From NCBI RefSeq assembly GCF_000423465.1, contig NZ_AUIA01000011.1, positions 1 to 64,000 on the forward strand: a stretch of 64,000 bases of DNA. The letters run 5' to 3'. The notes below the pieces were generated by a model. It searched no databases. It was not told the origin of the DNA and saw nothing but the letters and a program-made list of their open reading frames with translations. Origin of the DNA: Propionicicella superfundia DSM 22317. Its GTDB lineage: Bacteria > Actinomycetota > Actinomycetes > Propionibacteriales > Propionibacteriaceae. The translations under genes were made by a program, and so were the position numbers. Positions 17,227-26,835 of this stretch are shown here, piece by piece (the first letter of the stretch is position 1; every line of letters starts with the position of its first letter).

Positions 17227-18663
17227 ATGCCGGACGTCCGGGTCATCGATGCGCACGACCGGATGCCCACGGGTGGCGTTCACGAGGTCGGCGTCGATCA
17301 GTTGTTCTTCTCGACGACGAACAGGCTGGGGATCATCGAGCAGGCGAACTCCGTGTTCTCCCAGGTCTCCCGATTCAGCCACGAGGAACTCGTGGGCAAG
17401 CCTCACAATCTGATCCGTCACCCCGACATGCCGCAAGGGGCGTTCCGGCTCATGTGGGACACGCTCGAGGCGGGAGAGCCGTTCTGCGCCTACGTCGTGA
17501 ACCTGGCGAAGGACGGCTCCGACTACGTCGTCTTCGCCACCGTCACCCCGCTCGGGGACGGCTATCTGTCGGTCCGTTCGCGCCCCTGCGTCGAGGCGCT
17601 GAGGGATGCGTGCCTCGGCATCTACGAAGCCGTCCGGCCGGGCGAGCTCCAGAACCGGTTCCGCGGTGTGAACTCCCGCGAGTGCGCCCGGCTCGGGGCC
17701 GCGGACCTCTTCGCCCGGGTGCAGGCCGCCGGGTTCCCCACGTTCGAGGAGTTCGTGTGGACGGCGCTTCCCGCCGAGGTCCAGACGCGGACGGCGCTCA
17801 GCGGGCCGAGCGTCCGTCACGAGTGCACCGGGCCGCTGGCCCTCCTCCAGTCGTCGGCCGCGCAGGTGTCCATCGAACTGGACGAGTGGATGACGCGGAT
17901 GGACGAGCTGCAGCACGCCATCGACGCGCTCACCGCCGAGGTGCCCGAGATCCGGTCCGCGATCGACGAGAGCGGGCGGACCGCGACCGAGGTGTCCGGC
18001 CGGCTGGGCGGGCACACCGGCATGGCTCCCATCATGCTCTCGGTGAACCTGTGGGCGTCGATGACGACCGACATCGTCAACATCCTGGACGACCTCGTCG
18101 ACGAACTGGTCGGCCTGCGTTCGAGCTGCGCGCGGACCAGGTTCCGGATCGCGCTGGGCCGGCTCCACAACGACGCGGTGATCCAGTTCATCGAGGAGCT
18201 CGCGACATCGCGTCCCGGCACCGAGGACGCTCGTCCGGCCATCGCGGACCTCACACGCGCGCTGCAGGAGGGGATCGTCGAGACCGAGCGGCAGATGCGG
18301 GCCAACGCGCTCATGGCCGAGCAGGTCGCGGAGAAGCTCGAGTCGGCCCACGGGCTGCTGCTCATGCCTCACGGGCTGATCGCGAACTGGAGCCAGATGG
18401 TGGTCGGCCGCCAGGATGCGGAGGTGCTCCAGTTGCTGCCGACGATCGAGAACCAGATGCAGATCAGCGACGCGAACCTGGCTCGCCTCGCGCGCCTCGC
18501 CGAGACATCCCGTTCGATCGCCCAGCCGGTCGACGCGTCGACCGCGACGCGCCTGTGCCTCGGGATGCGGGACGCTGCGGCGGACCTGGCCGCGCCGCGG
18601 TCGGCGGGTGTCCGCTCCGACGACGAGACGGGCTACGCGGCGGACCCGCGCCGGCTGGCCTGA
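17227..18663 (+). CDS. Soluble PAS-domain protein with helical C-terminal region
   Basis: A 478-residue cytoplasmic protein. The PAS domain lies at about residues 20-115 and is of the Aer type (H-P-D-M-P-x-G-A-F, L-W-style core M-W-D-T-L-E-A-G-E, then L-A-K-D-G-S-D-Y-V-V). That domain in Aer binds FAD and senses redox, although cofactor binding here is not shown. The remaining ~350 residues are mainly helical and carry no kinase, GGDEF or HTH motif. They also lack a recognisable methyl-accepting signalling hairpin, so the output is unknown. There are no transmembrane segments. It stands alone between groEL and guaB; the ATG at 17227 follows a spacer with a short C6...G6 inverted repeat (17105-17132). 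Confidence 0.75.
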   Translation: MPDVRVIDAHDRMPTGGVHEVGVDQLFFSTTNRLGIIEQANSVFSQVSRFSHEELVGKPHNLIRHPDMPQGAFRLMWDTLEAGEPFCAYVVNLAKDGSDYVVFATVTPLGDGYLSVRSRPCVEALRDACLGIYEAVRPGELQNRFRGVNSRECARLGAADLFARVQAAGFPTFEEFVWTALPAEVQTRTALSGPSVRHECTGPLALLQSSAAQVSIELDEWMTRMDELQHAIDALTAEVPEIRSAIDESGRTATEVSGRLGGHTGMAPIMLSVNLWASMTTDIVNILDDLVDELVGLRSSCARTRFRIALGRLHNDAVIQFIEELATSRPGTEDARPAIADLTRALQEGIVETERQMRANALMAEQVAEKLESAHGLLLMPHGLIANWSQMVVGRQDAEVLQLLPTIENQMQISDANLARLARLAETSRSIAQPVDASTATRLCLGMRDAAADLAAPRSAGVRSDDETGYAADPRRLA

Positions 18664-20271
<1,608 letters not shown>

Positions 20272-20275
20272 ACAG

Positions 20276-21379
20276 ATGATCGAAATCGGTCGCACCAAAC
20301 GTGCGACGAAGGCCTACAGCCTCGACGACGTGGCGATCGTGCCGACGCGACGCACCCGCGGCATCGAGGAGGTCGACCTGACGTGGCGCATCGACGCGCT
20401 GCAGTTGGAGTTTCCGCTCGTGGCGGCACCCATGGACTCGGTGATGTCTCCGGCGACGGCGATCACGCTGGGCCAGCTCGGCGGGCTGGGCGTGCTGAAC
20501 CTCGAAGGGCTGTGGACGCGCTACGCCGACCCCGAGCCGCACCTGGCCGAGCTGGCCGAGATCGCCGACGCCCCGGCCGCGACGAAGCGGATGCAGGAGC
20601 TGTACTCCGAGCCTGTGAAGGCCGAGCTGATCACGGCCCGGCTCGACGAGATCCGGCAGGCCAACGTCCCGGTGGCGGGCGCGCTGTCGCCGCAGCTCAC
20701 CCGGGAGTTCGCCGGCGTGGTGGAGCGTGCGGGCGTCGACCTGTTCGTCATCCGCGGCACGACGGTCTCCGCCGAGCATGTGTCGTCGCTGGCCGAGCCG
20801 CTGAACCTCAAGGAGTTCATCTACAACCTGGACGTCCCCGTGATCGTCGGCGGCTGCGCGAGCTACCAGACCGCGTTGCACCTCATGCGCACCGGTGCGG
20901 CCGGCGTCCTCGTCGGGTTCGGCGGCGCCTCCACCCGGCGGACCCGGAGCGTGCTCGGGGTCGAGGTCCCGATGGCGACGGCGATCGCGGACGCGGCCGA
21001 CGCCCGTCGCGACTACCTGGACGAGTCCGGGGGCCGGTACGTCCAGGTGATCGCCGACGGCGGTGTGGGCGGCTCCGGTGACATCGCCAAGGCGATCGTC
21101 TGCGGCGCCGACGCCGCGATGGTGGGGCGTCCGCTCGCGCAGGCGACCGAAGCACCGGGCCGCGGCTACCACTGGGGAGCCGAGGCGTGGCATCCACGCC
21201 TGCCGCAGGGACGGCGGGAGCGTTTCGACACCGTCGGGACGCTGGAGGAGATCCTGCTCGGGCCGTCGCGTGTCGCCGACGGCACGATGAACCTCGTCGG
21301 GGCGCTGCGCAAGGCCATGGCCACGACCGGCTACACCGTCGTGAAGGAGTTCCAGCGGGCCGAGTTGGTGGTCCATTGA
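20276..21379 (+). CDS. guaB3: GuaB3 family IMP dehydrogenase-related protein
   Basis: A 367-residue IMPDH-superfamily barrel without CBS domains. It opens E-I-G-R-T-K-R-A-T-K-A-Y and has A-P-M-D-S-V-M, V-G-G-C-A-S-Y and A-D-G-G-V-G-G-S-G-D-I. The loop that carries the catalytic Cys in guaB reads G-F-G-G-A-S-T-R-R-T-R here, with no cysteine, so classical thioimidate chemistry at that position is not available. The family is conserved next to guaB in Actinobacteria and its reaction is not settled by sequence. It is co-transcribed with guaB and overlaps the chorismate mutase start by 4 bases. Confidence 0.92.
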   Translation: MIEIGRTKRATKAYSLDDVAIVPTRRTRGIEEVDLTWRIDALQLEFPLVAAPMDSVMSPATAITLGQLGGLGVLNLEGLWTRYADPEPHLAELAEIADAPAATKRMQELYSEPVKAELITARLDEIRQANVPVAGALSPQLTREFAGVVERAGVDLFVIRGTTVSAEHVSSLAEPLNLKEFIYNLDVPVIVGGCASYQTALHLMRTGAAGVLVGFGGASTRRTRSVLGVEVPMATAIADAADARRDYLDESGGRYVQVIADGGVGGSGDIAKAIVCGADAAMVGRPLAQATEAPGRGYHWGAEAWHPRLPQGRRERFDTVGTLEEILLGPSRVADGTMNLVGALRKAMATTGYTVVKEFQRAELVVH

Positions 21380-21672
21380 GTCGGCAGCAGAATCCCGAAC
21401 TGCAGCGGCTGCGGGCGTCCATCGACAACATGGACGCCGCGCTCGTGTGCCTGCTGGCGGAACGGTTCAAGATCACCAAGCAGGTCGGGGAGCTGAAGGC
21501 CCGGGAGGGCCTCGCCCCGGCCGACCCCGAGCGCGAGGCCGAGCAGATCGCGCGGCTGCGTCGACTGGCCGAGATGGCCGACCTCGACCCGGAGTTCGCG
21601 GAGAAGTTCCTCACCTTCATCGTCGCCGAGGTCGTGCGGCACCACGAGGCGATCAGCGGGGCGAACGGCTGA
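21376..21672 (+). CDS. AroQ-type chorismate mutase
   Basis: A 98-residue all-helical enzyme converting chorismate to prephenate, the branch point to Phe and Tyr. Conserved blocks are L-R-A-S-I-D-N-M-D-A-A-L, L-L-A-E-R-F-K-I-T-K-Q-V-G, D-P-E-R-E-A-E-Q-I-x-R-L and F-I-V-A-E-V-V-R-H-H-E. The start appears to be the TTG in the TTGA overlap with guaB3, so it is translationally coupled to purine genes with no biochemical link. No signal peptide is present, so it is the cytosolic type. Confidence 0.88.
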   Translation: MSRQQNPELQRLRASIDNMDAALVCLLAERFKITKQVGELKAREGLAPADPEREAEQIARLRRLAEMADLDPEFAEKFLTFIVAEVVRHHEAISGANG

Positions 21673-21814
21673 CACGTCCTCCGGACGACCGTGTCCGGCA
21701 TCGCGCGGGTGGCTCATAGCCCTGCGCGCGTAGTCTCTCCGCGCGAAGCCGTCGTTTCCTGTGGTGTGCAGGGCGACATCTATCGGGGGGATGGGCAGGA
21801 GCGGTCAGGACCGC

Positions 21815-22411
21815 CTACGGCGAGACGGTCGGCTCGGCGTCCTCGTCGGCCTTCGCGAGGGCACGAGACACTGACGAGCTGCCGACTCCGAGCACCTTCG
21901 CGATGTGCGCGATGCTGTGCCCCTGGGCGCGCATCTGCACCGCCGCCGCGGTGCGCTCAGGCGTCATCACCGACGGCCGCCCGCCGGTGCGTCCCTGCGC
22001 GCGAGCGTGCGCCAGGCCGCGCCTGGTGTTCTCGCGGATCGTGGCCACGCGGAGCTGCGCCAAGACGGCCATGATGCCGACGATGGCCTCGCCCGTCGGA
22101 GTGCTGGTGTCGATGTCGAGGAAGGGTTCGGTCAGGCTGCGCAGGCGCACGCCTCGACGGCCCAGGTCGCGAATCAGTTCGATGGCCATCTGCTCGGTGC
22201 CGGCTACCCGGTCGAGCGCGCGGATCACGAGCGTGTCGCCCTCGCGCAGGTAGTCCAGGCACGCGCTCCACTGCGGCCGGTCAGCGATGCGGCTCGACTC
22301 GCCGTGATCGACGAACACGCGCACCGCGCCCGCGGCGCGCAGCTCGGCCGTCTGCGCCTCCGGGTTCTGCTCGCGGGTGCTCACGCGCGCGTAGCCCACG
22401 ATGTTCGTCAT
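21815..22411 (-). CDS. Serine recombinase (resolvase/invertase family)
   Basis: A 198-residue site-specific recombinase. The catalytic domain opens G-Y-A-R-V-S-T-R-E-Q-N-P with nucleophile Ser11 and Arg9. I-R-A-L-D-R-V-A-G-T carries the other active-site arginines, and T-P-T-G-E-A-I is the family E-helix block. A C-terminal helix-turn-helix (G-H-S-I-A-H-I-A-K-V-L-G-V-G-S-S-S-V-S-R) follows after the R-T-G-G-R-P-S linker. It is the last of four coupled minus-strand genes (4-base overlap with the 78-residue ORF). It probably resolves or inverts a res/hix-like site, but no paired crossover site is obvious in the window. Confidence 0.92.
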   Translation of the reverse strand: MTNIVGYARVSTREQNPEAQTAELRAAGAVRVFVDHGESSRIADRPQWSACLDYLREGDTLVIRALDRVAGTEQMAIELIRDLGRRGVRLRSLTEPFLDIDTSTPTGEAIVGIMAVLAQLRVATIRENTRRGLAHARAQGRTGGRPSVMTPERTAAAVQMRAQGHSIAHIAKVLGVGSSSVSRALAKADEDAEPTVSP

Positions 22412-22644
22412 CGGTGCTCCTGTCGTTGGCGCTCCGCAGCCTCAGCGACACGGCGGTGGTATTCGGCATCGTCGATCACGCCGCGGGTGTGGTCTGTCAG
22501 GAGCGCGACGTCGGCGCGGCTCGGCACCCAACCCTCGTGCCACGCAGCGGCAAGAGACTGCACCACCGCCCATCGCTGTGTCGTGTCCAGGTCCGTGAAC
22601 AGCTCAGGCCAGCGTTCCTCGATCGCGAACGCGCTACCGGTCAT
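22408..22644 (-). CDS. Small protein linked to Fic, possibly VbhA-like antitoxin
   Basis: A 78-residue charged protein (R-W-P-E-L-F, then S-L-A-A-A-W-H-E-G-W-V-P, then G-V-I-D-D-A-E-Y-H-R-R). It starts within the fic stop (ATGA) and stops within the recombinase start (ATGA), so it is translated between them. Helix pattern and the E-G-x-x-P-x-x-x-x-V spacing resemble VbhA-type Fic antitoxins, but the Ser/Thr four residues before Glu in the inhibitory motif is Ala here. I cannot place it firmly. Alternatives are an accessory factor for Fic or for the recombinase. Confidence 0.6.
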   Translation of the reverse strand: MTGSAFAIEERWPELFTDLDTTQRWAVVQSLAAAWHEGWVPSRADVALLTDHTRGVIDDAEYHRRVAEAAERQRQEHR

Positions 22645-23480
22645 CCTCGGCCCGTCTCCGGCCCGCTACGTCCGGTCCGACGCGCTGCGCGTGCCGCCAC
22701 CGACTGCGGGTGAGGCGTCATAGACCTCGCAGTGCTCGGTGCCTGCGGGAGGCTCGCGGCGCGCAGCGCCGGTCCCCCCTGACTGAGGCCACGGCCTGGG
22801 TCGCCACCGGGGTCGCGTCCGGGCGGCGGTGGCTGTGCGATGGCCTGGTCCAACACTGCCGCAAGCTGGTCGTTACGGCCGGTGTCCTGGCTATGAAACC
22901 GGGCCTTGACGAACTCCTCACGCAGTGGGTTGCCGGGCTTGAACACCTCGGTGTCCAGGCGATGGCCGGCCTGCTCGCATAGCTCGGAGAAGAACACGAA
23001 CTGCGTGCGGGTGTTGCCCTCGCGGAAGCTGTGGACGACGTTCAGCTCCCCCCACCGTTCAGCCAACTCGGTCACGAAGTCGTCACGGCCGAGACCCTGC
23101 ACGTAGTCGGCGGCGGCGATCTTGGCGTACTCGGCTTCGGCGGCCGCGGTGAGCTGTGGTCCGGCGGGGTAATAGGAGTGCCCTTCCTTCACCATGAACT
23201 GGCCTATCGGCGCGGTGCGCTCCTGGCCGGCCCATTCATAGACGTCTTTGAAGATCGCGCCGTGGATTGCCTTCATATGGGCGTAGTCGAACCGGCCCAC
23301 GATCGGGTGCTGCCGCAGCTCCTCCAAGCGGAACGCGGCCGCCGCCTCCTCCATCGTGCGCAGCTTGTCGGGGTCGGGCTCGCCGTGGGGCTTGCCCGGA
23401 GTGGTGAACTTGTTCCTCAACACAGACGTACCTGGGATGAAGTAGTCATCCCAGGTACGAAAGGTGGTGCCGCGGGCCAT
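22641..23480 (-). CDS. Fic/DOC family AMP-transferase toxin
   Basis: A 279-residue Fic protein that would transfer AMP from ATP to a target. The active-site loop H-S-F-R-E-G-N-T-R-T-Q is at residues 150-160: catalytic His150, acidic residue and Arg158 are present. It deviates from the common HPFxEGNGR at Ser151 and Thr157. Residues 70-104 contain the flap-like E-W-A-G-Q-E-R-T-A and F-M-V-K-E-G-H-S-Y-Y. The last ~65 residues are Pro/Gly/Arg-rich and probably disordered. Its start overlaps the antitoxin stop by one base. A perfect 13-bp inverted repeat lies 22 bases into the gene. Related VbhT/FicT toxins modify DNA gyrase and topoisomerase IV, which is a reasonable but unproven target here. 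Confidence 0.9.
   Translation of the reverse strand: MARGTTFRTWDDYFIPGTSVLRNKFTTPGKPHGEPDPDKLRTMEEAAAAFRLEELRQHPIVGRFDYAHMKAIHGAIFKDVYEWAGQERTAPIGQFMVKEGHSYYPAGPQLTAAAEAEYAKIAAADYVQGLGRDDFVTELAERWGELNVVHSFREGNTRTQFVFFSELCEQAGHRLDTEVFKPGNPLREEFVKARFHSQDTGRNDQLAAVLDQAIAQPPPPGRDPGGDPGRGLSQGGPALRAASLPQAPSTARSMTPHPQSVAARAARRTGRSGPETGRG
23428..23458. repeat. Perfect 13-bp inverted repeat inside the 5' end of fic
   Basis: 23428-23440 pairs exactly with 23446-23458 around a 5-base centre (AGTAG). It covers codons 8-18 of fic, so in the mRNA it would form a strong hairpin just past the initiation region. It could damp fic translation or be a protein-binding site. Confidence 0.7.
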
Positions 23481-23671
23481 CAGTCCTGAACGTGCTGACG
23501 CATCGCTGCGACAGCCTCGTCGGCGGTCATCTCGTTGCTGGCCACCCGCTCCATGAGCGCGCGCAGCGCGGGGTCGGTGACCTCGTGACCGGCCAGCCCG
23601 AGAGCTGCGTCAGCGAACGCCAGCCGGTCGTCAACGTCAGCCCGAGCGGGCCGTGCGATCGCGTGAGCCAT
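23480..23671 (-). CDS. VbhA-family antitoxin of Fic
   Basis: A 63-residue helical protein directly upstream of, and overlapping, fic. The pattern F-A-D-A-A-L-G-L-A-G-H-E-V-T-D-P-A-L followed by M-E-R-V-A-S-N-E-M-T-A-D-E-A-V matches the three-helix VbhA antitoxin, which inserts a helix into the Fic active site to block ATP. The canonical S/T-x-x-x-E-G inhibitory motif reads A-L-G-L-A-G, so the usual Ser and Glu are not evident. Either inhibition differs or the adjacent 78-residue protein contributes. Transcription likely starts at TAGAAT on the minus strand just upstream. Confidence 0.8.
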   Translation of the reverse strand: MAHAIARPARADVDDRLAFADAALGLAGHEVTDPALRALMERVASNEMTADEAVAAMRQHVQD

Positions 23672-23988
23672 GATCTGCCCCTTCCCTGAGCTACTTCGAT
23701 TCTACCGGAATCCAACCGAAAACGGCAGTAGGGGTGTTTCGGTTCACATGAGTTTCGGTGCACAGTTTCGGTGCACTCAGCGTCGGCGTGTCGCGGTACC
23801 GCCGGCGGGCACCACTCTCACCGAGGAGGGTGAGCGCGTCGACCGTCCAGTACGCGGAGGGCGAGATCACGTCGGGGAGTCTCACCGCGACGATCACGGG
23901 AGACGTCAGCGAACTGGAGATCGAAATGACCTACCTGGTGACCTCGTACAAGGTCTCGTAGCGCCGCCGTGCGGCCGGCTCGCGGCGC
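23672..23988. other. Spacer with Fic-cassette operator and a possible gene remnant
   Basis: This is 317 bases without a firm gene. A plus-strand frame ending at 23961 carries I-T-S-G-S-L-T-A-T-I-T-G-D-V-S-E-L-E-I-E-M-T-Y-L. It reads like the C-terminal strands of a beta-rich protein but has no credible start, and may be the tail of a gene interrupted by the cassette. The left half is regulatory (see 23699-23776). Confidence 0.4.
23699..23776 (-). promoter_or_regulatory. Candidate promoter/operator of the Fic cassette
   Basis: On the minus strand a -10-like TAGAAT lies at about 23699-23704, 28 bases before the antitoxin ATG. Upstream, AACCGAAA (23714-23721) and TTTCGGTT (23737-23744) form an 8-bp inverted repeat. 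TTTCGGTTCAC/TTTCGGTGCAC is repeated directly three times (23737, 23753, 23766). The arrangement fits autoregulation by the antitoxin or the Fic-antitoxin complex, or binding by the recombinase. Confidence 0.5.
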
Positions 23989-24543
23989 TCAGGCGATGAT
24001 GTCGCCCGGGTTCGTGTTCGCGGGGATGCCGGTCACGACCGAGTTCGGCGGGACGTCCTTCACGACGAGAGCGTTGGCGCCGACCTTGGTCCCGTCCCCG
24101 ACGGTGATCGGGCCGATGATCTTCGCGCCCGCCCCGAGCAGGACGTTGTTGCCGATGGTGGGGTGACGCTTGAACCGTCCGCGGGAGCGCCCGCCCAGCG
24201 TCACCTGGTGGTACATGAGGACGTCGTCGCCGATCTGCGCGGTCTCGCCGATCACGACCCCCATCCCGTGGTCGATGAAGAACCGCCGCCCGATCACGGC
24301 GCCCGGGTGGATCTCGATGCCGGTGAGGGCGCGGGACACCTGGGACACGAGACGGGACACCGGTCGCAACGGCGGGTACTGCCACAGCCTGTGGCAGAGG
24401 CGATGCAGCCATACCGCGTGAAGCCCGGGGTAGGAGATCGCCACGACCCATCGATCGGTCGCGGCGGGATCTTCGCGCATGGCGGTGTCGACATCCTCCC
24501 GGAAGCGCTCGCGCGCTCGCGTGAGCAGGGACGGCAGGGTCAT
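23989..24543 (-). CDS. cysE: Serine O-acetyltransferase
   Basis: Acetylates L-serine with acetyl-CoA, the first step of cysteine synthesis. A 184-residue short-form CysE: an N-terminal helical part ([13 protein letters not shown]) is followed by left-handed beta-helix hexapeptide repeats. The active-site segment is [14 protein letters not shown], and H-Q-V-T-L-G-G follows. No cysK is adjacent, unlike in many relatives. It is divergent from guaA across 140 bases. Confidence 0.93.
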   Translation of the reverse strand: MTLPSLLTRARERFREDVDTAMREDPAATDRWVVAISYPGLHAVWLHRLCHRLWQYPPLRPVSRLVSQVSRALTGIEIHPGAVIGRRFFIDHGMGVVIGETAQIGDDVLMYHQVTLGGRSRGRFKRHPTIGNNVLLGAGAKIIGPITVGDGTKVGANALVVKDVPPNSVVTGIPANTNPGDIIA

Positions 24544-24683
24544 GCCTCCATGAGACCGGAACGGCCGTGCATTGGCAAGCCGGACCCCGCGGCGCGCGCC
24601 CGGGCGCCGAGCGGAGGCAGCGGTGCGCGCCCGGGGTTCGTCGCCGGTCGGGCAGGACCGGGACGCGCCTCTAGACTGCCGCC

Positions 24684-26240
24684 ATGCAACAAGCGTCCCT
24701 GCCGCGTCCCGTGCTCGTCGTGGACTACGGCGCCCAGTACGCCCAGCTCATCGCGCGCCGCGTGCGCGAGGCCGGTCTGTACTCCGAACTCGTCCCCCAC
24801 ACCGCTCCGGTCGCCGACCTGGCCGCCCGCCGCCCGCTGGCCATCATCCTGTCCGGCGGGCCGGAGTCGGTGTACGCACCGCGCGCGCCGCGCCCCGACG
24901 CCGGCCTGTTCGCGACCGGCGTTCCCGTCTTCGGCATCTGCTACGGCTTCCAGGCGATGGCCCAGGCGCTCGGCGGGACGGTCGCCCGGACCGGGCTGCG
25001 CGAGTTCGGCCGGACCGAGGGGGAACTGCTGGAGCCGGGCACGCTGCTCGCGGACTGCGCCGACCTGCGCGTCTGGATGAGCCACGGGGACGCGGTCACG
25101 GCCGCCCCCGAGGGATTCACGACGCTCGCCACGACGGCGGGTGCGCCCGTGGCGGCCTTCGAGGACCTGGCCCGCCGCTTCGCCGGCGTCCAGTGGCATC
25201 CCGAGGTGCTGCACACCGAGGGCGGCCAGCGCATGCTCGAGCACTTCCTGTACGACATCGCCGGGCTGGAGCCCAACTGGAGCCCGGCGGGCATCGTCGA
25301 GGCGGCCGTCGCCGAGATCCGCGAACGCGTCGGGTCGGCCGACGTGATCTGCGGGCTGTCCGGCGGCGTCGACTCGGCGGTCGCCGCCGCGCTCGTCCAG
25401 AAGGCCATCGGCAACCAGCTCACGTGCGTCTTCGTCGACCACGGACTGCTGCGCGAGGGCGAGGCGGAGCAGGTCGAGCGTGACTTCGTCGCCCACACCG
25501 GCGTCGAGCTCGTCGTCGTGGACGCGTCGCAGTCGTTCCTCGCGGCGCTCGCGGGGGTCACCGATCCCGAGGACAAGCGGAAGATCATCGGCCGCGAGTT
25601 CATCCGCTCCTTCGAGAAGGCCGCGCGCGAGATCGCGGCCGGCGGCGACGTCCGGTTCCTCGTCCAGGGGACGCTGTACCCCGATGTCGTGGAGTCGGGG
25701 GGCGGCGAGGGCGCGGCCAACATCAAGAGCCATCACAACGTCGGCGGGCTGCCGGACGACCTCGCGTTCGACCTCATCGAGCCGCTGCGCAGCCTGTTCA
25801 AGGACGAGGTCCGGGCCGTCGGCCTGGAGCTGGGCCTGCCCGAGGCGATGGTGTGGCGACACCCGTTCCCGGGGCCGGGGCTCGGCATCCGCATCGTCGG
25901 CGACGTCACCGCCGAGCGGCTGCGGATCCTGCGGAAGGCCGACGCGATCGCGCGCGAGGAGCTCACGGCCGCGGGGCTCGACCGGCTCATCTGGCAGTTC
26001 CCGGTCGTGCTGCTCGCCGGCGTCCGCTCTGTCGGGGTGCAGGGCGACGGACGCACCTACGGCCACCCGATCGTGCTCCGCCCCGTGACCAGCGAGGACG
26101 CCATGACGGCGGACTGGGGACGCCTGCCGTACGAGGTGCTGGAGCGGATGAGCACCCGGATCACCAACGAGGTCTCCGAGGTGAACCGCGTGGTGGTCGA
26201 CATCACGAGCAAGCCGCCGGGCACGATCGAGTGGGAGTGA
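24684..26240 (+). CDS. guaA: GMP synthase (glutamine-hydrolysing)
   Basis: Converts XMP to GMP, using ammonia from glutamine. The 518 residues comprise a class I glutaminase domain (nucleophile Cys86 in G-I-C-Y-G-F-Q; His and Glu in Q-W-H-P-E-V). An ATP pyrophosphatase domain follows with P-loop [10 protein letters not shown]-terminal dimerisation domain ends K-P-P-G-T-I-E-W-E. It completes the guaB-guaA pathway separated only by the Fic cassette and cysE. Confidence 0.97.
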   Translation: MQQASLPRPVLVVDYGAQYAQLIARRVREAGLYSELVPHTAPVADLAARRPLAIILSGGPESVYAPRAPRPDAGLFATGVPVFGICYGFQAMAQALGGTVARTGLREFGRTEGELLEPGTLLADCADLRVWMSHGDAVTAAPEGFTTLATTAGAPVAAFEDLARRFAGVQWHPEVLHTEGGQRMLEHFLYDIAGLEPNWSPAGIVEAAVAEIRERVGSADVICGLSGGVDSAVAAALVQKAIGNQLTCVFVDHGLLREGEAEQVERDFVAHTGVELVVVDASQSFLAALAGVTDPEDKRKIIGREFIRSFEKAAREIAAGGDVRFLVQGTLYPDVVESGGGEGAANIKSHHNVGGLPDDLAFDLIEPLRSLFKDEVRAVGLELGLPEAMVWRHPFPGPGLGIRIVGDVTAERLRILRKADAIAREELTAAGLDRLIWQFPVVLLAGVRSVGVQGDGRTYGHPIVLRPVTSEDAMTADWGRLPYEVLERMSTRITNEVSEVNRVVVDITSKPPGTIEWE

Positions 26241-26251
26241 CCCCCGAGAAC

Positions 26252-26313
26252 CGCCGAACGCTCCCGAACTGCCGGAAAACTGCGAGAATCCGGCAGATCG
26301 AGAGCGTTCGGCG
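26252..26313. terminator. Nested bidirectional terminator between guaA and the PspC genes
   Basis: An outer 12-bp perfect stem (26252-26263 with 26302-26313) encloses an inner 7-bp stem (26269-26275 with 26290-26296), with equal 5-base bulges between them. It lies between convergent genes. Confidence 0.7.
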
Positions 26314-26327
26314 TAGGGCGCCGGCGG

Positions 26328-26633
26328 TCAGGCGGCCGGCGGCGGATCCTGCGGACCGTTCGGCTGGCTGCCCGGGTACTGCTGGTAGGTCTTGTCCGAG
26401 GACCCGGCGAAGGTGTCCTTGAGGCTGTCGACGCCGGTGCGTCCGCTGGAGTCCTCGGGGACGACCAGCCACAGCACGATGTACACCACCCAGCCGACCT
26501 GGGTGAACACGGCCAGCAGCACCGTGATCAGGCGGACCAGCGAGACGTCGAGGTTCAGGTACTTCGCGAGCCCGGTACAGACACCGGCGATCATCTTGCC
26601 TTCGGGTACACGGGTGAGCGGCATGTTGCCCAT
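26328..26633 (-). CDS. PspC-domain membrane protein
   Basis: A 101-residue envelope protein. The PspC domain fills residues ~5-70: M-I-A-G-V-C-T-G-L-A-K-Y-L-N-L-D, then a transmembrane helix ending V-L-W-L-V-V-P. A Pro/Gln-rich tail follows. The ATG at 26631-26633 has an AAGGAG site. PspC domains sense or counter membrane stress. It is the last gene of a minus-strand operon with the two genes upstream (26638 and 26832). Confidence 0.85.
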   Translation of the reverse strand: MGNMPLTRVPEGKMIAGVCTGLAKYLNLDVSLVRLITVLLAVFTQVGWVVYIVLWLVVPEDSSGRTGVDSLKDTFAGSSDKTYQQYPGSQPNGPQDPPPAA

Positions 26634-26637
26634 GGTT

Positions 26638-26835
26638 TCAGTCTCCTTCTCGTGAGTTCTGGCTGAGGTACAGGCCGAGGCCCCCGATGAGGACCAAGGC
26701 GATCGGGACGGCGAGGACGACACCCCATGGGACGGCGGCGAACGCGGACCACAGCGCGACGCTCGCGCCGGCGGCGGCGAGGATGCCGACCAGCAGGGCC
26801 AGCAGGTCGACACGGGTTCGGCGACGAGGGCTCAT
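26638..26835 (-). CDS. Small two-helix membrane protein
   Basis: A 65-residue protein (M-S-P-R-R-R-T-R cytosolic start, two hydrophobic helices separated by V-P-W-G, short polar tail). Its ATG overlaps the stop of the LiaF-like gene by 4 bases and it ends 4 bases before the PspC gene, so it belongs to the operon. No family is recognised. It is small enough to be a partner subunit of the PspC proteins. Confidence 0.75.
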   Translation of the reverse strand: MSPRRRTRVDLLALLVGILAAAGASVALWSAFAAVPWGVVLAVPIALVLIGGLGLYLSQNSREGD

